From Gemmiger sp. (lineage in GTDB: Bacteria > Bacillota > Clostridia > Oscillospirales > Ruminococcaceae): a stretch of 43,453 nucleotides of DNA. The DNA lies in contig JAQUSS010000007.1 in assembly GCA_028710135.1 (NCBI GenBank), positions 1 to 43,453 on the forward strand, given 5' to 3'. This document shows positions 31,306 to 39,976 of this stretch, one piece after another. How positions within the stretch are numbered: the stretch's first letter is position 1; every line of letters begins with the position of its first letter. The notes under the pieces are model-generated. The model was not told the origin of the DNA, did not search any database, and worked only from the letters and a program-made list of their open reading frames with translations. Position numbers and translations under genes: made by a program.

Positions 31306-32238
31306 TTAGTCCTCCTTCTCGTTCATGAGCTTGAAGGCGATGGCACTGAAGATGGCGATGATAAAGAACAGCACAAACGCCATCGCCGCCGCGTACCCCA
31401 TCTGGTTTTTGGAGAACGCCATATCAAACAGGTAGAACACCGCGGTAAACAAGCTGCGCCCGGGCGTGCCCTTGGTGCCGGAAATCAGGTACGGGATATC
31501 GAAGAGCTGCAAGCCGCCAATCAGGCTGGTAACCGCCACATACAGCATGATGGGCCGGAGCAACGGCATGGTGATGCGGGCAAAAATGGTCCAGCGGCCT
31601 GCACCGTCGATGGTGGCGGCCTCAAAATAATCGTGGTTGATGCCCTGCACACCGGCCATCAGCATAATAAAGCTGTTGCCGAACCACATCCACGCGCCCA
31701 CGATGCCGACGACGGCCTGGGCCGTCATGGGTTGGTTCAAAAAGTCTACCGGGGCGGCCACCACGTGCATTTTCATCAGGAGCTGGTTGATGGTGCCGTA
31801 CTGCCAGTCGAGCAGCGTTTTGAAGAGGAAGGCCACGCTGGTGGCGGCAATCAGGTTGGGCAGATAGAAGAGAGCGCGGAAGAGGCTCAGGCCCTTCATC
31901 CGGTACTTCATATCGTTGAAGATGATGGTCAGCAGCAGGGCCAGGCCGAGCTGTAGCACAATGTTCAGCCCCCACATTTTGAGGGTGTTGACGAAGGCAT
32001 CCCAGAATAGGGGGTCCTTCATGACGCGGGCGTAGTTATCAAGGCCGATAAAGGTTTCTTTGCCAAAGCCCTTGTAGCTCAAAAAGCTCATCTGGAAGGT
32101 GCGCAGCACCGGGTAGAGGCTGAACACCAGAAAGGTCAGGACAAAGGGGATGCAGAACAGCAGCCCAAAACGGTTTACGTCATTGGGGGCACGTTTTTTT
32201 GCCTTGGCTTCCTGCTTGGCGGCGGGTGATTGTGTCAT
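31306..32238 (-). CDS. Carbohydrate ABC transporter permease (MalF/UgpA type)
   Basis: First permease of the importer, 310 residues. A charged cytoplasmic N-terminus (KQEAKAKKRAPNDV) precedes six hydrophobic segments. LFCIPFVLTFLVFSLYPVLRTFQMSF is the first, and the EAA loop reads FEAATIDGAGRWTIFARITMPLLRP (about 205-229). The start ATG 32238 has GAAAGG upstream. It follows the binding protein gene after a 112-base spacer that contains a strong hairpin, and precedes the second permease by 3 bases. Family and role are clear; the substrate is inferred only from context. Confidence 0.94.
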   Translation of the reverse strand: MTQSPAAKQEAKAKKRAPNDVNRFGLLFCIPFVLTFLVFSLYPVLRTFQMSFLSYKGFGKETFIGLDNYARVMKDPLFWDAFVNTLKMWGLNIVLQLGLALLLTIIFNDMKYRMKGLSLFRALFYLPNLIAATSVAFLFKTLLDWQYGTINQLLMKMHVVAAPVDFLNQPMTAQAVVGIVGAWMWFGNSFIMLMAGVQGINHDYFEAATIDGAGRWTIFARITMPLLRPIMLYVAVTSLIGGLQLFDIPYLISGTKGTPGRSLFTAVFYLFDMAFSKNQMGYAAAMAFVLFFIIAIFSAIAFKLMNEKED

Positions 32239-32270
32239 GGCGGAGTCACACCTTTCTACGTATCACGCAC

Positions 32271-32304
32271 AAGGCGGAGCGGCTTTTGCAGGCCGCTCCG
32301 CCTT
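32271..32304 (-). terminator. Hairpin between binding protein and permease genes
   Basis: A perfect 13-bp stem AAGGCGGAGCGGC / GCCGCTCCGCCTT with an 8-base loop, without a T-run. Such hairpins between a binding protein gene and its permeases usually protect the upstream mRNA or cause partial termination, keeping the binding protein in excess. Confidence 0.75.
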
Positions 32305-32350
32305 GCCGCGGGTCATTCGGTTCTTTTATCTTTTATACTGTCATGAAAAA

Positions 32351-33739
32351 TTAGGCTTCGGGAACCGTCAGCTCCGGGTAGGTTGCCTTGACCGTTTCAT
32401 AGAAGGTCTTCATGGCATCCTCTTTGGTGGCCTGGCCCTTTTGTACGCTGACAATGGCGGCACCGTAGGCATCCTTGATGGCATCGTCGTAGCCGGTGAT
32501 CAGGCTGTAGTCAATCTTGTCGGCCTCGGCAGAGTAGAAGGCGTAGGTTTTCTGGTTGCCGAAGGAAGCATTCTCGTAGTCCTTGTTGGCATCCAGCACG
32601 CTCTTCATCGAAACAACGTCGCCCTCGCTGGCTTCCAGCCACCACTGGCTGGTTTCCTCGTTCAGGGTGCAGAACTTGATGAAGTCAACGGCGGTTTCTT
32701 TGTGCTTGCTGTACTCGTTGACGGCAAGGAAGGTGCCGCCGCCGAAGAAGCTGGTTACGCCCGAGCAAACGCCGAATTTGCCTTTGTTGTCGCCCGCGTT
32801 ATCACGCACGATCAAAGCGCCCCAAGAAGGCATAACGTAGGAGAAGACCTGGGTGGTGGCAGCGCCGGAGGCAACCTGCTCTTTCAGGCTATCGGCATCC
32901 ATGCTCCAAACATCGTCGTCCGCGCCGATGATGGGCAGTGCGCCGGCCATCGAGTTGTACCAAGGTGCGCTCCACTCAAGGCAGTTGGCAACTTCGCCGT
33001 TCTGGTAAATTTTCACAGCGGTGTCAAAGTAGGCTTTGCGGGCATCATCGATGATGACCTCGCCATCCTTAACCCAGGGGTTGGTGCTGGTGGAGAACCA
33101 GCGCAGAGAGCCGGTATCACCGAAGATGGAGTAGCCCTTGGCCTTCAGCTCATCGGCGGTTTTGGCAATCTCGTCAAAGGAGGCAAATTTCTTGCCGATT
33201 TCATCGGGGTCATCGGTGCCGAACACTTCGGTCGCCAGATCGCGGCGGTAGATGACGGAACCGGGGGTGGCCTGGTAGCTCAAGGAGCGAAGCACGCCAT
33301 CGGTATCGGTACCGGCCTGCACCACGTAGGGAACAAGCTTCTCGTTGGCTTCGTCGGCCAGCTCGCTCAAATCGGCGCAGAAGCCAGCCTCATAGAAGTT
33401 GGGCATCATCTGGGGCTCACCGACGAAAACATCCACGTCGGTGGTTTTGCCGCCCAGCGAAGGGGTGACCTTGGAAACGTAATCGGCGGAGTCATACACA
33501 ACGACATCGACCTTGGTGCCGGTTTTCGCGGTGTACTGCTCGGCAAACTGCTTCAAGTCGTTGGAGAGGGTCCACACCGTGATGGCATCGCCCGCCGGGG
33601 CTGCCTCGCTGGTAGCGGTGGCGGCATCTGCCGGGGCGGCGCTGCTGGCCGTGCTGCTGGCGGTGCTACCGCAACCCACCATCGAAAATGCCATGGCAGC
33701 GGCCATGCTGCCTGCCAAAATTTTGTTTGCTGTTTTCAT
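32351..33739 (-). CDS. Sugar ABC transporter substrate-binding lipoprotein
   Basis: Captures the sugar outside the cell and delivers it to the two permeases. 462 residues: signal peptide with lipobox VGCG (Cys23), a Ser/Ala/Thr-rich linker to about residue 48, then a family 1 binding fold (ITVWTLSNDLKQFAEQYTAKTGTKVDVVVYDSADYV runs in pieces; later GEPQMMPNFYEAGFCADLSEL and WWLEASEGDVVSM). Codon use is more selective than the neighbours (AAG, TTC, GTT enriched), as for a highly expressed protein. AAGGAG precedes ATG 33739. It is the first gene of the importer unit and has an upstream element shared with the GH94 genes. Confidence 0.94.
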   Translation of the reverse strand: MKTANKILAGSMAAAMAFSMVGCGSTASSTASSAAPADAATATSEAAPAGDAITVWTLSNDLKQFAEQYTAKTGTKVDVVVYDSADYVSKVTPSLGGKTTDVDVFVGEPQMMPNFYEAGFCADLSELADEANEKLVPYVVQAGTDTDGVLRSLSYQATPGSVIYRRDLATEVFGTDDPDEIGKKFASFDEIAKTADELKAKGYSIFGDTGSLRWFSTSTNPWVKDGEVIIDDARKAYFDTAVKIYQNGEVANCLEWSAPWYNSMAGALPIIGADDDVWSMDADSLKEQVASGAATTQVFSYVMPSWGALIVRDNAGDNKGKFGVCSGVTSFFGGGTFLAVNEYSKHKETAVDFIKFCTLNEETSQWWLEASEGDVVSMKSVLDANKDYENASFGNQKTYAFYSAEADKIDYSLITGYDDAIKDAYGAAIVSVQKGQATKEDAMKTFYETVKATYPELTVPEA

Positions 33740-33802
33740 TGTTTACTCCTTCTTTTCTTGAAATTCAGGTTTGTGCCGGGGTGCTGTGTTCTCTGTGCTT
33801 TT

Positions 33803-33856
33803 AGTGTACCGCAATACCGGGGCGGAAAAAATGGCCCGCATTTTTCTTAGGTGTCA
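33803..33856 (-). promoter_or_regulatory. Promoter region of the importer operon with shared upstream element
   Basis: A -10 box TACACT (33803-33808) with a poor -35. TGACACC (33850-33856) begins 48 bases upstream of the -10 and is followed by AAAAA (33841-33845) and TGCG. The same order is found before the GH94 genes (39940-39960) at 49 bases. A weak -35 plus a fixed upstream site suits activation by an AraC-type regulator. Confidence 0.55.
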
Positions 33857-33858
33857 AA

Positions 33859-33895
33859 ATTTTAGCCCCACCATCCAGAATGGCGGGGCTAAAAT
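33859..33895 (-). terminator. Terminator of the GH94 operon
   Basis: Arms ATTTTAGCCCC(A)CCAT and ATGG(C)GGGGCTAAAAT with one mismatch and a 5-base loop. On the minus strand the stem ends in TTTT, which runs directly into the TTGACACC element of the next unit. The rest of the 316-base spacer (33896-34055) shows no gene or motif. Confidence 0.8.
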
Positions 33896-34055
33896 TGTGC
33901 AATTTGTACAAGGGCTAGGGGGCGGGTGGCGGTAAAAATGGCCCGGCTGGCAAGCGCCGCCGCCAATTTTGGCCGCTGCGCCGCCGAAATACGCCACCAA
34001 CCCGCCTAGCTGCGCGGCCGGGGCCGGGGTCGGCGTTTTGCGGGGGGTGGGGAAA

Positions 34056-37000
34056 TTACTCGGCCGGTGTTAGCTCCAGCGCCATGGCGGCCACCTGGCC
34101 GCCGCGCACCGCGCGGGCGGCGGCATCGGGCAGGGCGGGGCCACTGTAGCTGCCGGTGGTGCCATCCTGCATGGTCAGCAGCCAAGCGGATGGCTGCCAG
34201 CGCCCTGCGGTGGTGCCGTTAAAATGGTACTGCACCGGGATGCGCCCCAAGAAGGTTGCCTCCACCTTGCCATCGGCAGGCAGCAGGCGGGCGGGCAGGT
34301 GGGGGCAAAAGCTTAAAGCCAGCCCCGTGGCATTTTTGGTGAAGGGGGTGGGGCCAAACAGCATCCACTGCCACATCTGCAAAAATTCGGCGGTTGAGCC
34401 CGAAAGCCGGGCCACAAAGCCGCGCCCGTGCAGCCCCACATCGGGGTTGGCGCTGCTTGCCAAGAAGGATACATTCTCAAGCGGGCTGCGGCCATAGGTA
34501 TCCGGGTTCAAAAACGGCACGGCTGCGGCGCAGAAGGCCTCGTCAAACTGGGGGTAAAGGCCGCTTTTCAGCAGCTCCAAAATGTATTTGTATTCCATGT
34601 GCAGCCAGATGGATTCGTTTTCCAGCCAGCCACGGGTGAAGGCGCGGGCGCGCCCTGCCTCAAAGGTGAGCGGGGTCATATCCTCGTTGACCTTATACAT
34701 GGCCAGCTTGGTATCGTACAGCGCACTTTCCTTCACGGCGGCGGCCTGGGCCGCTTTTTGGGCGGCGGGCGCGGCCAGCTTCAGGCAGCGGGTCGGCCCC
34801 TCCAAAAACAGCGGCATGGTAACGGGGGTAAAGCGCCCCGGCATCAGCCCGCCATCCCGCGGCTGCACATCCTCGGCCACAAAGTAGAAGTAGGCGGGGC
34901 AGATGCCGCCGTTCAGGGCCGTGGCGCGCGCAATACCGGCGCGCACGGCCCCCTCAAACCCGCGCAGGGCCGCGGCAACCTCGGCGGCAGGCAGGGCGGT
35001 GGTATCGCCCGCCACGCCATCGGCGGTGGCGGTGCGGTAGCCCTCCTTAAGGATGTTGGCCGCATCCCAGCGGGCGTAGGCATCCGCCTGGGCATCGCCC
35101 CCCAGCGCCGCTAGGGCGCGCAGCAGGGCGGCGGTTTCACTGTAAAGCACAATTTCCTCGCCCGCTGCGTCCTGCTCCAGGGCGGTGGCGGTAAACGCAA
35201 GCAGGCGGGCCAGCTCGCAGCTTTCGGTCACAGCCGAGCCAAACAGCCCCGGCAGGCCGTTTAAAGCATCGTACCAGCCGGGCTTGCCGCCCTCCATCTC
35301 CACACCCATGCCCGCTGGGTCCAGCGTGGCATACTTGATGGCGCACAGCAGCACCAGCTTTTCCATCAGGGTGCTTTGTGCCACCGGGCCGGTGCCGTGG
35401 CCGGTGTGCATCCACTTGTTTTTGCTGGCAGCCTTGCGCTGGGTATCCAAAAACGCATACTGGCGCAGGCCGTTTTTGGTGTTGCGGTACCGCTGGGTGC
35501 GGGGCAGCACCAGGGCGCGGGTTTCGTACCAAAGGTAGGTTTTATCCTCCAGCAGCAGGGCGTGTTTGTTTTCGGGGTAAACAGCCAGGTAGCTTTCCAT
35601 CAAATCGAGGCTATAGGTCCAGTGGTCGCTCCAGTAGCCTTCGGTAAAGACGGCGTTCGGCTCGCTTTTGGCGGTGGCAAGCACCATGCCGGTAAAGCGG
35701 GCGGCATCCATCCCCTGCACAAACTGCCAGTTTTCGGCCGCCATGGCCAGCTGGCCGGGGGTAAACTCGGCGTTCAGCAGTGCCTCGGCTTCGGGGCGGC
35801 TTTGGGGGGCAAGGGCCGCCAGGGCCGCGCCCGGGTCGCCCGCGTGGTAGGTCATCGGTTCAATCACCAGCGGGTTGTAGCCATCGCTTTGGAGCAAATC
35901 AAAAAACAGATGGACGTTATCGGTGCCAACCCGTGGCTCAAACAATACGTCGCAGCGGCGGTTTTGTGCCACATCGCGGAAGTTGCCGTTGCCCTGGGAG
36001 TAATATTCGGGCGCCATGCGGAAATAGTTGTACTCCCGCTCGGGGTCGCCATGCTTGCGGCTGTACAGGTAAAATACGTTGCGGTTTTTGCCGTCCTCGC
36101 TCTCAAACACGGTCGGCACACCGCCGCGCAGCAAATTGTCCAGGTAATCTTGGCGGCAGTAGGCATCAAACACCGGGTCCGCCGTTTTGGTGGCCACGGC
36201 GGCGGTCAGCGCATCGGTCAGGGCGTTGGCCTGGGCGCGCTTTTTGGCAAACCAATCCGCACCGCCCACCGTGGCCGCAAAGGCGTGGAATTTTTCTTTA
36301 TTTTCGGCCTGGCCGTACAGGGCAAACTGGCAGGTGCTCTCGCCCGTTTGCAGGGTGACGGTTTGGCCCGAGAAGGCGCAGGGGAACAAATTGGAGGCCA
36401 CCTGCTTTGCCCCCAGCAGCGTTTGCAGCGGGGTTTGGGCAAAGCCCACCGGGGTTTGCAGGGCGGTATCGTAGCCAAAAATTTTCTCGGGCTGCACAAT
36501 CATCGGCAGCGCGCTGCCCGCCGCATCCAGGCAAAGGGCAAAGTTGCCCCCCTCCACCATGGTTACCACGGCGCTATCGGCCATGCTGGCGCGCACACGG
36601 TAGTAGGCAGCGCCCTGGGCATAGTCCTCGGCCTGCATCCAGGCCGTGGCAAGCTGGGTCATATTTTTTAGGGAATCCTGGTCAACTCCGTAGGGCACCA
36701 GGGCGGGCATACCATCCAAAATTTCAAGCTCTGCCGGGGCGGCCAGGTTGGTTACCCGCAGCACCCGGGCCAGCGCCCCCACCGGGGCACCGGGCAGCAC
36801 AAAATACAGGGCGGAAACCGAAATTTCCTCGTTTTTCCAGGTGATTTCCAGCTCGTTTGCGCCGATGCAAATGGTGCCGCAGCCATCGGCAAACGGCTCC
36901 GTAAGCTTGCCGCCGCGCTTGATAAAGGTGCGGAAGCCGGTTTGCCCCACCGTTTGGTAGGCAACATGGGCCGGCGAAAATTCCATGATGGAATGGTCTT

Positions 37001-37181
37001 TATCGCCCGCGCCAAAGCTGCACACGGCCTGGCCGCGGTTGTTGTAGTAGCACCACAGCGGGATGCCCTTGGCCCCCGCAATGCCCGGCAAAAAGCTGGA
37101 AAATACCGGCTTGCGGCCATAGTTTTCAATCTGCCAGCGGCCAAGGCCATCAAAATGGGCCGCGCCCTTCTGTTCATTCAT
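34056..37181 (-). CDS. Large GH94-type glycoside phosphorylase (1,2-beta-oligoglucan phosphorylase-like)
   Basis: Predicted inverting phosphorylase that splits a beta-glucoside with phosphate to release sugar 1-phosphate. 1041 residues, close to the long SOGP-type members (about 1,080) rather than cellobiose phosphorylase (about 810). Seen: N-terminal beta-sandwich start FDGLGRWQIENYGRKPVFSS, GIPLWCYYNNRG, the (alpha/alpha)6 barrel part with FYLYSRKHGDPEREYNYFRMAPEYYSQGNGNFRDVAQNRR in order, and the general-acid region GKPGWYDALNGLPGLFGS, where Asp638 is the likely catalytic acid. GGAGG precedes ATG 37181; the start overlaps the upstream phosphorylase by 8 bases. No signal peptide, so it works on imported sugar. 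The exact linkage is inferred by resemblance only. Confidence 0.83.
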   Translation of the reverse strand: MNEQKGAAHFDGLGRWQIENYGRKPVFSSFLPGIAGAKGIPLWCYYNNRGQAVCSFGAGDKDHSIMEFSPAHVAYQTVGQTGFRTFIKRGGKLTEPFADGCGTICIGANELEITWKNEEISVSALYFVLPGAPVGALARVLRVTNLAAPAELEILDGMPALVPYGVDQDSLKNMTQLATAWMQAEDYAQGAAYYRVRASMADSAVVTMVEGGNFALCLDAAGSALPMIVQPEKIFGYDTALQTPVGFAQTPLQTLLGAKQVASNLFPCAFSGQTVTLQTGESTCQFALYGQAENKEKFHAFAATVGGADWFAKKRAQANALTDALTAAVATKTADPVFDAYCRQDYLDNLLRGGVPTVFESEDGKNRNVFYLYSRKHGDPEREYNYFRMAPEYYSQGNGNFRDVAQNRRCDVLFEPRVGTDNVHLFFDLLQSDGYNPLVIEPMTYHAGDPGAALAALAPQSRPEAEALLNAEFTPGQLAMAAENWQFVQGMDAARFTGMVLATAKSEPNAVFTEGYWSDHWTYSLDLMESYLAVYPENKHALLLEDKTYLWYETRALVLPRTQRYRNTKNGLRQYAFLDTQRKAASKNKWMHTGHGTGPVAQSTLMEKLVLLCAIKYATLDPAGMGVEMEGGKPGWYDALNGLPGLFGSAVTESCELARLLAFTATALEQDAAGEEIVLYSETAALLRALAALGGDAQADAYARWDAANILKEGYRTATADGVAGDTTALPAAEVAAALRGFEGAVRAGIARATALNGGICPAYFYFVAEDVQPRDGGLMPGRFTPVTMPLFLEGPTRCLKLAAPAAQKAAQAAAVKESALYDTKLAMYKVNEDMTPLTFEAGRARAFTRGWLENESIWLHMEYKYILELLKSGLYPQFDEAFCAAAVPFLNPDTYGRSPLENVSFLASSANPDVGLHGRGFVARLSGSTAEFLQMWQWMLFGPTPFTKNATGLALSFCPHLPARLLPADGKVEATFLGRIPVQYHFNGTTAGRWQPSAWLLTMQDGTTGSYSGPALPDAAARAVRGGQVAAMALELTPAE

Positions 37182-39873
37182 GTATGGTTACCTCCATGGT
37201 CAGCGTTTCGTTTTCGTCAAGCTTCAGCAGCGCGGCACGGGGGATCAGTACCCCGCCCACCGCCGCGTTATAGGGGTAGCTTTCCCCCGCAAGGGTGGCG
37301 GTGGCGGCTTTATAGGCATCCGGCTCCACAAAATGGGGGTTGTGGTAGAGTATGCGCAGCGCGCGCCCCGCAAAGCTGCATTCCACCACGGCGTTGCCGG
37401 CGGCATCAAACTGCTGGGCCGTAAGCGCCGGGGCCAGCAGCAAATCCCCCTTGCAGCCGCGCACGCCAAAGCTTTGGGTAAGCATGCACAGCAGCAGCCA
37501 GCTTGCGGCACCGGTCAGGTAGGGGTACATCCCCCGGCCCTGGGGGTCAAAATATTCGGGGATGCCGGGGTAGATGCGGCTGGCGGCAAAGTGGGCGCAC
37601 TGGCGGTACAGCGCCCCCAGCACGGCATTGCCCGCCTCCGCAAAGCCACGGCTGTACAGCGCGTAGGCATACATCACCGCCATATGGCAGAACACCGCGC
37701 CGTTCTCCTTGTGGCCGTAGGCAAAGCCGAACATCCGCCCCAAGGGCGGGGTATCTTTGCCGTAGGGGCCAAAATCGGTGTTTAGGCAATAGCCGCCGCG
37801 CACCGGGCTGTAGAGATACCAATCCGCCGCGCGGATAATTTGTTCCACCTGGGCGGGGGTTGCCGTGCCCGAAAGTACCGTGAACACCTGCCCGGTAAGC
37901 ATCATACGCACGGTATGGCTGTTGTTGCGGTTGCCCTCCACCTGGGTGCCGTTTTCATCGTAGTAGCTGTTAAACCAGCTGCGGTCGGCACCATCGGTAA
38001 CCAGCTCCTGCGCGCGTATCTTTTGCTGCAAATGGGTGGCCATGGCCGTTAAAGCCCGCTGCAAATCCGCCGTGGCAACCGGGCGCGGCCCCTTGGCCCA
38101 CGCCTCGCTTGCCTGCTCAAAATTTTTGCGGGCGGCAATCAGGCTGGCCGGGCTTTGGTACTGTTCAGCCGGGGTGGCAAGCAGGTCACAAAGCTCCCCC
38201 GCCACCTGTACGGTGGTGGTGCCGCGCCGGGCCAAATCGCTGCAAAGGTGGGCCAGGGTAAGCAGGTTGCCCGCGTAGGCGGCGGTAAAGGCCACACTCT
38301 CGCCGTTCTGGGTGGCCATATCCAGCGCATCGTTCCAATCGGCCCCGCGCAGGCGCAGCATACCGTGGGCGCCTACATCAAAAAAGGCGGCCACGTTTTG
38401 CAGCAGCAGGTGTTCCAAAATGCTGCCAGTAACGGCCTTGCCCCCCACCAGCTTGCGGGGGGCGGCGGCGGTGTCCCAATGTTCATCAAGCTTTTCGCCG
38501 CGGGCCAGGCGTTGGTCACAAAAATAACCGCGCTGCTGCATCAAAAAGTCATAGTCGCCGCTCTGCTGTAGGTAGAGGTTGACCGTCAGCAGCGGCCAAA
38601 AGCCATGGTCCATCCAAACGCGCACAATGTTGTTGCGGTCGGCCACAAACTCGCCGGGGGCACGGCCAATGATGGTGGCGTTGGTGCCATCCACCCGCAC
38701 ACCGGCAAAATAATCAAGCAAATCCTCGCGCACGGTTTCGGGCTCGGTCAATAGTAGGGCCAGGCAGTCCTGCCACAAATCGCGCCAGCCGCGCCCGCCG
38801 CGGCTATAATCGTGGTGGGGCAAAAAGCTGCACCCGCAGATCCGCCGCAACTCCGGCTGGATGGTAACCCACCGCATCCAGGCATCAAAGCCCGGGTTGC
38901 CGGTGGTAAAGCGGACGCTGCATTTTTGCTGCCAGGCCGCCTTGGTGGCCTCCAGCGCGCGCGCCACCGCACCGGGGGCCAGGTATTCCTCGCCCGCACA
39001 GTCAATGCCCAGCACCAGGGTAAACTGTGTTTCGGCACCGGGGGCCAGCAGGCAATCGGCAAAGCGGAGCGCCGCAACCATCTCGCACCCTTCGGCGGTA
39101 TCACCGGGGTGGAGCCAGGTGGGCTTTACCCCGGCCAAGGCGGCGGGGCAATCGTAGCTGCCCCCCTCGCCCACAAAGCTTTGCACACTGCCAAGGCAGC
39201 CCACCGGCCCCGCGCCGGTGGCATCGCAGCCAAGCACGGTGTAGCGCACGGTGCCGGGTTTGTGGCCCCGCTCATCAAAGGTCAGGGTGCTGTGCAGCTC
39301 CACCCCTTGCTCCAGCACACAAAGGCGCTGCAGCAGGCTGGTAACCTGGCGATGGTCGCGGATATTATCGGCGCTGCGCCCATACAGCGGGATGGCTGCC
39401 ACCGGGGTAAAGGCCAGCGGTGCGGTGCCGGTATTTTTGATGGTAAGCTGCATCAGCTCTACCCTATCGCCCCCGGCGGGCACAAAGCTTAAAATGCTTG
39501 CCTGCACGCCCAGGGCCTTATTTTCGCGCAGAACGCGCTGCCACAGCAGCCCCGCCGTAAGGGTAACCTCCTCGGCCTCGGGGCTGTGCAGCGCGGCGCG
39601 CTGCCAGGCGCTTTGGCCCGCCGCGCTCCAGGGCTGCTTGCCTGGGATGCACAGCCAAAAGTTGCGGGTGGCGCGGCTTTCGTGCAGGGTTTCGTTGCTG
39701 GCGGGGGCCAACAGGTAGGTGTTTTGCCCGGTTTTGCAATCGCCTGCCAGGGTGGGGGTAATGCTGGAGATCATGCCGCCCGCGTTGACGAGCGGGAAGT
39801 AAAGGCCGCTGGTGGCATCGGCCTTGCGGAGGGTAAAATCGCCGTTGGGGTTTAAAAATTGTAACGGTTCCAT
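37174..39873 (-). CDS. GH94-type phosphorylase (laminaribiose/cellobiose phosphorylase-like)
   Basis: Second, clearly different GH94-type phosphorylase, 899 residues. Seen: N-terminal MEPLQFLNPNGDFTL, LYGRSADNIRDHRQVTSLLQR, barrel region CSFLPHHDYSRGGRGWRDLWQDCLALL, catalytic motif RGADWNDALD (Asp515 as probable acid, Asp512 nearby), GNRNNSHTVRMMLTGQ, and late HKENGAVFCHMAVMYAYAL. Length fits laminaribiose phosphorylase-like enzymes. No signal peptide. GAGGTG precedes ATG 39873. It is first in the phosphorylase unit, with its own promoter and the shared TGACACC element, and overlaps the next gene by 8 bases. The paired enzymes may process different linkages or chain lengths of one glucan. Donor and acceptor are not provable here. 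Confidence 0.85.
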   Translation of the reverse strand: MEPLQFLNPNGDFTLRKADATSGLYFPLVNAGGMISSITPTLAGDCKTGQNTYLLAPASNETLHESRATRNFWLCIPGKQPWSAAGQSAWQRAALHSPEAEEVTLTAGLLWQRVLRENKALGVQASILSFVPAGGDRVELMQLTIKNTGTAPLAFTPVAAIPLYGRSADNIRDHRQVTSLLQRLCVLEQGVELHSTLTFDERGHKPGTVRYTVLGCDATGAGPVGCLGSVQSFVGEGGSYDCPAALAGVKPTWLHPGDTAEGCEMVAALRFADCLLAPGAETQFTLVLGIDCAGEEYLAPGAVARALEATKAAWQQKCSVRFTTGNPGFDAWMRWVTIQPELRRICGCSFLPHHDYSRGGRGWRDLWQDCLALLLTEPETVREDLLDYFAGVRVDGTNATIIGRAPGEFVADRNNIVRVWMDHGFWPLLTVNLYLQQSGDYDFLMQQRGYFCDQRLARGEKLDEHWDTAAAPRKLVGGKAVTGSILEHLLLQNVAAFFDVGAHGMLRLRGADWNDALDMATQNGESVAFTAAYAGNLLTLAHLCSDLARRGTTTVQVAGELCDLLATPAEQYQSPASLIAARKNFEQASEAWAKGPRPVATADLQRALTAMATHLQQKIRAQELVTDGADRSWFNSYYDENGTQVEGNRNNSHTVRMMLTGQVFTVLSGTATPAQVEQIIRAADWYLYSPVRGGYCLNTDFGPYGKDTPPLGRMFGFAYGHKENGAVFCHMAVMYAYALYSRGFAEAGNAVLGALYRQCAHFAASRIYPGIPEYFDPQGRGMYPYLTGAASWLLLCMLTQSFGVRGCKGDLLLAPALTAQQFDAAGNAVVECSFAGRALRILYHNPHFVEPDAYKAATATLAGESYPYNAAVGGVLIPRAALLKLDENETLTMEVTIHE

Positions 39874-39905
39874 ACTAGCACCTCATTTTTTGTAGCTTTG
39901 CCTTT

Positions 39906-39960
39906 ATTGTAACAGCGCGCGGCGGTGCATTGATATAGGCGCTTTTTCCGTGGGGTGTCA
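39906..39960 (-). promoter_or_regulatory. Promoter region of the phosphorylase pair with shared upstream element
   Basis: A -10 box TACAAT (39906-39911) with no good -35. TGACACC (39954-39960) begins 49 bases upstream and is followed by AAAAA (39943-39947) and GCGC (39939-39942). An alternative reading takes ATGACA as a -35 with TATATC 18 bases on. The pattern matches the importer promoter at 33803-33856. Confidence 0.55.
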
Positions 39961-39976
39961 TATTTTTAGCAGGGCA

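Noticed and set aside
32150-33850. Plus-strand open frame of 566 codons opposite the sugar-binding protein
   Set aside because: Arises from GC-rich codon use; the minus-strand binding protein has a lipobox, RBS and family sequence.
35376-36671. Plus-strand open frame of 431 codons inside the large phosphorylase
   Set aside because: No start signal or family pattern; the whole stretch is coding on the minus strand.
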